From NCBI RefSeq assembly GCF_937890585.1, contig NZ_CALACG010000068.1, positions 1 to 5,803 of the forward strand: a stretch of DNA of 5,803 nucleotides, written 5' to 3'. The notes beneath the pieces are model-generated. The model was not told where the DNA came from, did not search any database, and was given only the letters and a program-made list of their open reading frames with translations. Position 1 is the stretch's first letter. Every line of letters starts with the position of its first letter. The DNA comes from an uncultured Campylobacter sp. Its GTDB lineage: Bacteria > Campylobacterota > Campylobacteria > Campylobacterales > Campylobacteraceae. The position numbers and the translations under genes were made by a program. This document shows, one piece after another, positions 1 through 4,413 of the stretch.

Positions 1-1
1 A

Positions 2-217
2 CTTAGCATCGTGCCAAACGACAAACTCAAAAAACAGCTTAGCACAATTAGTTTTTATTATGACAAGAAAGAGCGTTATTTGCTCTTGCCAAAAGAGAAT
101 ATTAAAAAAGAGTTTGGCTTTAGCCCTGACTTGGCGGACGCTTTAGCATTGACCTTTTTTGATCCACTACCGGCAAAGACTAACACAATCAACTACGATG
201 ACGGAGGCGTTTGGTGA
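2..217 (+). CDS. terL: Terminase large subunit, C-terminal end (partial)
   Basis: The frame is already open at base 2, so this is the 3' end of a longer gene; the GTG at 11 is simply the first possible start codon in the window, not a believable start. The 71 visible residues match the usual end of large terminase subunits: a QLSTISFYYD strand region, a basic KEN-IKKEFG stretch, then the motif GFSPDLADALALTFF and a short disordered tail ending in DDGGVW. In this family the SPDLADAL segment closes the RNase H-like nuclease domain and carries a metal-binding Asp that helps cut concatemeric DNA during headful or cohesive-end packaging. The ATPase domain would lie left of the window. The TGA stop overlaps the next gene's GTG start in a GTGA junction, which suggests translational coupling. 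The adjoining portal gene supports the call. Confidence 0.88.
   Translation, partial: LSIVPNDKLKKQLSTISFYYDKKERYLLLPKENIKKEFGFSPDLADALALTFFDPLPAKTNTINYDDGGVW
203..207 (+). promoter_or_regulatory. Ribosome binding site that decides the start of the helix-turn-helix gene
   Basis: GGAGG ends six bases before the GTG at 214 but only three bases before the alternative TTG at 211. Normal spacing therefore favours GTG 214, which gives a four-base GTGA overlap with the terminase stop. The site lies inside the last codons of the terminase gene. Confidence 0.75.
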
Positions 218-513
218 AAGAGTGTCAAAATTGGGTAGATTTGAGAAAACAAATCGAGTATATTTCAGAAAATATCGACGTAAGTTTAATTAGAAAGGTG
301 GCAACACTTGATGATGAGGCTTTGCGTCTTTGTTTTTGTGTGATGATTTGTGAGTGGCTTAAGGGGGTAAAATTTATCCCTACAAAACAAGCTAGAGTAA
401 AACTTGCAACGGCTCTAAAAGAAAAAGGGGTTGATAAAAAACGAGTGAAAGAGCTAACAAATGTCAGCAGAAGCACAATTTACAGAGTAGGACACGAAAA
501 TGACGAACGATGA
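214..513 (+). CDS. Small protein with C-terminal helix-turn-helix, between terminase and portal
   Basis: This 99-residue protein starts at GTG 214, chosen because GGAGG lies six bases upstream; TTG 211 in the same frame is the alternative. I do not recognise a specific family with certainty. Residues 35-50 form a hydrophobic, Cys-rich helix (ALRLCFCVMICEWLKG), followed by a KFIPTKQA turn and a basic helix. Residues 72-92 read like a helix-turn-helix: VDKKRVKELTNVSRSTIYRV has the layout of a positioning helix, a short turn and a recognition helix ending in the common S-x-x-T-I-Y-R pattern. The 'G-x-x-F-I-P' segment ahead of the HTH recalls the Mor/late-activator family of Mu, which also ends in an HTH, but the resemblance is weak. 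It may be a late-gene regulator, or a small terminase subunit in an unusual place downstream of terL. It overlaps the portal start by 14 bases. Confidence 0.7.
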   Translation: MKECQNWVDLRKQIEYISENIDVSLIRKVATLDDEALRLCFCVMICEWLKGVKFIPTKQARVKLATALKEKGVDKKRVKELTNVSRSTIYRVGHENDER

Positions 514-2074
514 GAGAATAAGCTACCTCGAGGAGTTAGTGCAAACAGCATACAATGGCTATGCGGAATATAAGCCGTTTTTTGACAAGCTAAATGATGC
601 GTATTTGCTTGTGTTAGAAAGCGAGCAGTATAACAGCCTCAAAGAGAGAAATAAAAGCAAAAACTACATACCAAAGCTCAACTCAAAAGCAAAAAGGATA
701 TATGACGGCCTAACCGAAACATATTTCAACAATGACACATTTGCAAAGCTAGAGCCATACATAAACTCAACGCATGATGTGATCGACAAGTGGCAAGAGG
801 CGCTAAATTTCTATTGCGACAAGATAAATTTGTATAAGATTTTTTCGCCTATCTTTTTAAAAGCTGCTTTCTCGGCAAGCTCGGTAGTAAAAGTGTTTTG
901 GGCAAAAGATGAAGCAAAGATAGAGGAAGTGGATATAAACGACATCTATTTTGACCCTGATGCCAAAAATACAGATGACATCCGCTATATCGTGCATATA
1001 ATTTACCTCACGACAAACGACATCAAAAAGTTAATCAAGAATAAAACTTTTAAACAAATTGATCTAAGCGAGAACAGACCTTATGAGAGAATTTGCCTAA
1101 ATGAAATTTATGAACTAAATGATGAGAAATGGAGCGTTAGCACGCTTTACAATAGCGAACTACTAAGAGATAAAGTAGAACTAAAAGACGGACAGCCATT
1201 TATTTTTGGCTATATGCTGCCACAAACAAAACGCAATACTGATCAAACGTTTGTCTGCGCCTATGGTGAGCCAGCTCTTGCTTCGTTGCTACCTTTACAA
1301 GATGAGCTAAATGCTATTAGAAACTCAATTACAGATGTAACAAGAAACCAAGCAACGCCAAAGATCATTTTTAACCGAAGTGCAAGTATATCAAGGGCTG
1401 ATTTAGAGCGCCCAAGTGGTGCGATTTTTACCGATAGCCCAGCAGACATCAAGATAGTACCGCCTGGCGACATCAACGCTTCAATGGCTACACTTCAAGT
1501 GATCGAGCAGGAGATGAGCGAAGTTAGCGGAGTAAGCCCACAGCAAAATGGAGCACCAACAACTAGGCAAGAAACAGCGACAATGGCGTCAATTATGGCA
1601 AATGAAGGTAGCGTAAGGCTTCAAGGGTATATAAGAACCTACAATGAGACCTTTTTTGAACCTATATTTGAACGCCTTGCATTCTTAGTTTGGAAATACG
1701 GCGACCCATTGTTTTTTGCAGGCTTTAACCGCGGAGAAGTACCGAGCTTTAACATCAACCTAAACACTGGTATAGGCGCGCTAAATAAAGAGGTGCAGAA
1801 AAAAAGCCTAATGGATGCAAGCCAAGTAATAGCAGCTCAATTTGGCATGTGCTTACAGCTCCAAGACGGCGAGGGTGCAAATAGAATGAAAGAAGCAAAC
1901 GAGAAAATCTTATTAGAGCTATTGCCACTATATGGCATAAAAGACCCTGAGAATTTTATCGGAAAGGAGAGTGAGTTTGTTAAACGATTTAAGCCACAGG
2001 CTATTTTGCCAAGCGTGGCAAGCCTTGACGCAGAAGCAGGAGCTTTATCAGCTGACGCAATGCCAAGCGTTTAG
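500..2074 (+). CDS. Portal protein (podovirus/P22-like type)
   Basis: The 524-residue product fits the size of a portal, the dodecameric ring at one capsid vertex through which DNA is packaged and ejected. Visible marks are a charged helical N-terminus (1-110); DINDIYFDPDAKN at 146-157, typical of the wing region of P22-like and related portals; YGEPALASLLPLQDELNAIR at about 255-274, a conserved stretch where the long stem helices begin; NQATPKIIFNR near 283-293; and VSGVSPQQNGAPTTRQETAT at 342-361 followed by a long helix (364-400), a characteristic portal segment. The C-terminus is Ala-rich and ends LPSVASL...DAMPSV. ATG 500 is preceded by TAGGA with seven bases of spacing and lies inside the upstream gene, so coupling is likely. 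Position right after terL supports the call. An internal ribosome binding site near 1964 starts a second, overlapping gene. Confidence 0.87.
   Translation: MTNDERISYLEELVQTAYNGYAEYKPFFDKLNDAYLLVLESEQYNSLKERNKSKNYIPKLNSKAKRIYDGLTETYFNNDTFAKLEPYINSTHDVIDKWQEALNFYCDKINLYKIFSPIFLKAAFSASSVVKVFWAKDEAKIEEVDINDIYFDPDAKNTDDIRYIVHIIYLTTNDIKKLIKNKTFKQIDLSENRPYERICLNEIYELNDEKWSVSTLYNSELLRDKVELKDGQPFIFGYMLPQTKRNTDQTFVCAYGEPALASLLPLQDELNAIRNSITDVTRNQATPKIIFNRSASISRADLERPSGAIFTDSPADIKIVPPGDINASMATLQVIEQEMSEVSGVSPQQNGAPTTRQETATMASIMANEGSVRLQGYIRTYNETFFEPIFERLAFLVWKYGDPLFFAGFNRGEVPSFNINLNTGIGALNKEVQKKSLMDASQVIAAQFGMCLQLQDGEGANRMKEANEKILLELLPLYGIKDPENFIGKESEFVKRFKPQAILPSVASLDAEAGALSADAMPSV
1964..1969 (+). promoter_or_regulatory. 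Internal ribosome binding site inside the portal gene
   Basis: AAGGAG (within GGAAAGGAGA, 1961-1970) is one of the best Shine-Dalgarno matches in the window yet lies inside the portal coding sequence. It is seven bases from TTG 1977 and one base from GTG 1971, both in the frame of the small gene ending at 2228. The spacing favours TTG 1977. Confidence 0.5.
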
Positions 2075-2228
2075 AGCTTTTTCAGAATATCTATTAGGGC
2101 TTTATGCGGCAAGTGTGACCGCTAGCCAAAATGAAAAGAACAGCGATGAAATGAGGTTAAGGGCGATCGAGAGCATAAAAACACTTGAAAGTCTTTTAAG
2201 TTTTTTTGAAAATTACAAAGAGGAGTAA
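1977..2228 (+). CDS. Small helical protein overlapping the portal 3' end out of frame
   Basis: I do not recognise this 83-residue product. The start at TTG 1977 is chosen because AAGGAG lies seven bases upstream; GTG 1971 in the same frame is too close to it, TTG 2025 and GTG 2115 are later options without a clear binding site. The first 98 bases overlap the portal gene in the +1 frame. The non-overlapping part (about residues 33-83) is the more believable: it reads as amphipathic helix, FSEYLLGLYAASVTASQNEK, then a charged helix RLRAIESIKTLESLLSFFE, ending KEE. There is no signal peptide or catalytic motif. It ends three bases before the scaffold-like gene, so it belongs to the same transcript and could be a head-assembly or connector accessory protein. 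Alternatively the frame is a C-terminal portal extension reached by frameshift, or was split from the portal by an indel. Confidence 0.55.
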   Translation: MLNDLSHRLFCQAWQALTQKQELYQLTQCQAFRAFSEYLLGLYAASVTASQNEKNSDEMRLRAIESIKTLESLLSFFENYKEE

Positions 2229-2231
2229 TAA

Positions 2232-2882
2232 ATGACAGAGCAAGAAGCACTAAATGAATTAGTAAGTATCATAAATGGTGACGAGCAGGTAGAGCCTGAA
2301 ACAAACGAAGTGGCGCAAGAACCACAAGAACAGCCAGCAGAGCAACCAATAGTAGCAGAAGAGCCAAAAAAAGAGGAGCTTAATATCGAGGATATTAAGC
2401 AAGCAATGGCTGAAGCGCTAGCAGCAAAAGAGCAACCGCAAGAGCCATCACAACCACAGCTTGCCCCTGAAAAACAAGCACTACTTGATAGTTTAGGTCT
2501 TGGAAACCTTGACGCCTTAAAAGCTCAAATGGATCAAATCTCGCAAGCTCAAGCAGCGCAAGCGGAGGAAGCTAGACGTCAAGCAGTCTTTGACAAAAAC
2601 CTAGCAGAGTTTAAAAAAGACTACCCAACAATACGCCCTGATGATCTAGCCCAGTTTGCAAAAGCTCACGGCATGAGTGATCTACTTGGTGAAAATTACG
2701 TTGGCTGGAAAGCAGTAGCAATGGGAATGATCAATGTAGCAAAAAGCAAAGAGAAGCCAGACGAAATTTTAAGCGGCTCAAATGCAAGCAGTGAGTTATC
2801 GGCGTTTGATAGAGCCAAAAAGGGCGAGAACGTGAGCGACGTAGAATATGGCGCAGAGCTTTTGAAATTAGCAGGGCTATAA
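2232..2882 (+). CDS. Putative scaffolding / capsid assembly protein
   Basis: The 216-residue product has no strong sequence signature, but composition and position fit a phage scaffolding protein, which guides coat assembly around the portal and is later lost from the head. Residues 1-15 form a short helix; 16-80 are acidic and rich in Glu, Pro, Gln and Ala (EPETNEVAQEPQEQPAEQ) and probably disordered; 81-130 look helical and coiled-coil prone (LDALKAQMDQISQAQAAQAE); 127-165 contain EFKKDYPTIRPDDLAQFAKAHG; and the C-terminus is FDRAKKGENVSDVEYGAELLKLAGL. In P22, the scaffold's coat-binding part is a small C-terminal helical domain. ATG 2232 has AGAGGAG with six-base spacing. The gene lies just after the portal, as in P22 and T7, but the expected coat gene does not follow it. 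A head-minor or decoration protein is the alternative. Confidence 0.6.
   Translation: MTEQEALNELVSIINGDEQVEPETNEVAQEPQEQPAEQPIVAEEPKKEELNIEDIKQAMAEALAAKEQPQEPSQPQLAPEKQALLDSLGLGNLDALKAQMDQISQAQAAQAEEARRQAVFDKNLAEFKKDYPTIRPDDLAQFAKAHGMSDLLGENYVGWKAVAMGMINVAKSKEKPDEILSGSNASSELSAFDRAKKGENVSDVEYGAELLKLAGL
2378..2400 (+). repeat. Perfect 10-bp inverted repeat with 3-base loop inside the scaffold-like gene
   Basis: GCTTAATATC (2378-2387) is followed by the loop GAG and its exact reverse complement GATATTAAGC (2391-2400). It encodes the residues around LNIEDIK in the disordered region of the scaffold-like protein. No T-run follows, so it is not a standard terminator. As RNA it would be a stable small hairpin; as DNA it is a near-palindrome. 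Confidence 0.8.
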
Positions 2883-2892
2883 GGAGGAAAAA

Positions 2893-3213
2893 ATGAGTTG
2901 GGATTGGGGCGGAAGCAATATAACACAAGGGGCTGGCAAAAATGGCGGTGGCTTTTTAAGCTGGCTTGGTGGCGGTGACGCTGGAGGCGTGCCTAATTGG
3001 CTAACAGCATTAGGAACTGGTGGCGCACTATGGAGCGCTTACAACCAAAACAAAGCAGCAAAACAAGCGTTTAAGCTAAATAAAGATGCTTATGATTTCA
3101 ATAAGATGCTTTCACAAAGACAGCTACAAAGAGAAAATCAAGCAAATCAAAATTTAGTCAATGCTTGGAACGCATCAAACTTTCATAAACAACAAGAGGA
3201 AGAGGCTTATTAA
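2893..3213 (+). CDS. Small Gly/Trp-rich virion protein, probable internal/ejection protein
   Basis: The start at ATG 2893 is firm: AAGGAGG overlaps the previous stop and lies five bases upstream. The 106-residue product has two parts. Residues 1-50 are rich in Gly and Trp (WDWGGSN, GNGGGFLSWLGGG-like stretches) and include a hydrophobic segment, VPNWLTALGTGGALWSAY (33-50), that could lie in or across a membrane. Residues 50-106 are a helical, Gln/Asn/Lys-rich coiled-coil candidate, NQNKAAKQAFKLNKDAYDFN then MLSQRQLQRENQANQN. I recall this type of 'NKxAxKxxFKLxKDAY' helix from small podovirus genes next to ejection proteins, but cannot name a family. By position and composition it would be the smallest of a three-protein ejection set with the next two genes. 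A holin is less likely because no lysis gene is nearby and there is only one hydrophobic segment. Confidence 0.6.
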   Translation: MSWDWGGSNITQGAGKNGGGFLSWLGGGDAGGVPNWLTALGTGGALWSAYNQNKAAKQAFKLNKDAYDFNKMLSQRQLQRENQANQNLVNAWNASNFHKQQEEEAY

Positions 3214-3223
3214 TTTAAGCCTC
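3202..3223 (+). repeat. Perfect 8-bp inverted repeat spanning a stop codon, just before the next ribosome binding site
   Basis: GAGGCTTA (3202-3209), loop TTAATT, TAAGCCTC (3216-3223). The left arm is the last codons of the 106-residue gene, and the loop contains its TAA stop. The right arm ends five bases before the AAGGAG of the next gene (3229-3234). There is no T-run after it on either strand, so it is not a typical intrinsic terminator. It sits in the largest intergenic gap of the window (26 bases) and could be an RNA processing or translation-control hairpin. Confidence 0.75.
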
Positions 3224-3239
3224 ACAAAAAGGAGCAAAA

Positions 3240-4403
3240 ATGCCATATTTTAACCCAAATAAAGTAGACTTTAACTATAACACCAACACAATAGACGCAG
3301 TAGGCGCAACTGGTAGAGCGTTATGGGATATTTACCAAGACAGCGTAAGAAACAACTTCACAAAACAGAAATTAGCAGAGGAGAATAGATCAAATTTAGC
3401 AACCGAGCAAAATAATATAGATAGGCTAAACGAAAACATACGCCATAATATATCAACCGAAACTGAAACAGCAAACAATAACACCATAAATCAAGGTTTC
3501 AAGCGTGACGAGCTTGGGTTAAAAGGGCAAGAGTTAGGGCTAAAAGCAAACAAGTATCAAAACGATGCCTACCACAATCAATTAATGGCGAATATTGCTA
3601 TGCAAAATGCAAACACAAACGCAAATAGACTTAATTTTGACGTGCAAAAATATAATAGTGGGCTAAATAGTGATAGTTTAGAAACCAATTTGGCTTTTGA
3701 GAAGCTAGGGGCAAAGTTGCCTGATTGGACAGAAAATATGTCTCCGCAAGAAGTGCAAGCTTACAAAAAAGCGGTTATAAACGTAGAGACAAATAAAGCT
3801 TTAAATGGAGCAAGTGGGTCTCTTGTGGATAGAAAACAACTAGCACAAAAATCAGTGCAAAATTTAAGCGACCTAAAAACACTGCTTGATAGCCTAAAAA
3901 GGGCGAAAGAAAAATATAGCTCTACAAACACTGGGTGGCTTGATACTGCGTTGCATAGCGGGGCAAAATATTTGGGCTTTGACGGCAAGCAAATGAACGA
4001 TTTTAGATCTGCTCTAAACAACGCAATGCTTTTTGCAAAAGGCGTGTTTGGTGACGGCAAGATGTCAAATTTGCAATATCAGCAACTCATAAATAGTTTC
4101 CCAACTGGGGATGAAACAAGCGATAAGGCTTTTGTTTCAAATTATGACGCCACTCTTGACGCGTTGGGGTCATACTATAAAAATACAGTTGAACAAATGC
4201 AAAATGGGGGCGTTAATATGAGAGAGTTTGAAGGAATGCTCCCAGAAATACAGTCACAGATTAACGAGCTTTACTACAACCCAAGAGGTGAGCCTAAAAA
4301 ACAAAAAAACTCACCTCAAGAAGGACGAAGTCTTGGGGCAAACCAAAACAACTCACAAAGAAATTACATAGACGCAAAAACACTTGGCATAAATTTTAGA
4401 TAG
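3240..4403 (+). CDS. Asn/Gln-rich internal virion (DNA ejection) protein, putative
   Basis: ATG 3240 has AAGGAG five bases upstream. The 387-residue product has no clear named domain. The N-terminal 30 residues contain aromatic/Asn motifs (PYFNPNKVDFNYN) and VGATGRALWDIY. Residues 35-150 are a long, low-complexity, Asn/Gln-rich helical region including a tandem heptad ELGLKGQ-ELGLKAN (91-104). Residues 200-325 look like a folded helical domain: leucine-rich SDLKTLLDSLKRAKE, then ALNNAMLFAKGVFGDGKMSNLQYQQLINSFPTGD-type residues at 258-290, whose 'aKG-x-x-G-x-G-x-x-S-x-x-(6)-FP-x-x-D' pattern I know from C-terminal regions of many phage internal/tape-like proteins. The last 40 residues are a disordered, basic, Asn-rich tail. 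Between a small hydrophobic protein and a large one, it fits the middle member of an ejection set (compare P22 gp20, T7 gp15) by analogy only. There is no lytic transglycosylase motif. Confidence 0.6.
   Translation: MPYFNPNKVDFNYNTNTIDAVGATGRALWDIYQDSVRNNFTKQKLAEENRSNLATEQNNIDRLNENIRHNISTETETANNNTINQGFKRDELGLKGQELGLKANKYQNDAYHNQLMANIAMQNANTNANRLNFDVQKYNSGLNSDSLETNLAFEKLGAKLPDWTENMSPQEVQAYKKAVINVETNKALNGASGSLVDRKQLAQKSVQNLSDLKTLLDSLKRAKEKYSSTNTGWLDTALHSGAKYLGFDGKQMNDFRSALNNAMLFAKGVFGDGKMSNLQYQQLINSFPTGDETSDKAFVSNYDATLDALGSYYKNTVEQMQNGGVNMREFEGMLPEIQSQINELYYNPRGEPKKQKNSPQEGRSLGANQNNSQRNYIDAKTLGINFR
3510..3551 (+). repeat. Tandem 21-base imperfect repeat encoding a heptad
   Basis: Units 3510-3530 and 3531-3551 agree at about 14 of 21 positions and encode ELGLKGQ and ELGLKAN. 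The protein is more conserved than the DNA, so this is an old duplication kept for a helical heptad, or convergent composition. Confidence 0.6.
4285..4317 (+). repeat. Perfect 8-bp inverted repeat with A-rich loop near the 3' end of the 387-residue gene
   Basis: GAGGTGAG (4285-4292) pairs exactly with CTCACCTC (4310-4317) across a 17-base loop that is CCT followed by A6, C, A7. It encodes the start of the basic tail (RGEPKKQKNSPQ). The paired A-runs in the loop are candidate slippage sites. No T-run follows the right arm, so it is not a normal terminator. Confidence 0.7.
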
Positions 4404-4413
4404 GAAAATAAAA

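Noticed and set aside
225..476. 83-codon open frame on the - strand
   Set aside because: It lies fully opposite the helix-turn-helix gene, has no ribosome binding site, and its Ser/Phe/Leu-rich composition is what the complement of an A-rich coding strand gives.
952..975. Shared string GATGCCAAAAATAC in the portal gene and again near 5735 in the last gene
   Set aside because: About 14 bases of an AT-rich, Asp-Ala-Lys-Asn-Thr codon run (DAKNT in both); explained by common codons, with no matching flanks.
1261..1476. 71-codon open frame on the - strand
   Set aside because: It lies inside the conserved core of the portal gene and has no supporting start signal; a shadow frame.
2696..2928. Two - strand open frames of 65 and 76 codons
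   Set aside because: They overlap each other and the scaffold-like gene end; the low-complexity Phe/Leu/Ser content is typical of antisense shadows.
3202..3230. Possible intrinsic terminator
   Set aside because: The stem is perfect, but it is followed by ACAAAAAGGAG rather than a T-run, and the reverse orientation also lacks one; the same transcript seems to continue.
3761..4060. 99-codon open frame on the - strand
   Set aside because: Antisense to the most domain-like part of the 387-residue gene, with no start signal; composition is that of a shadow.
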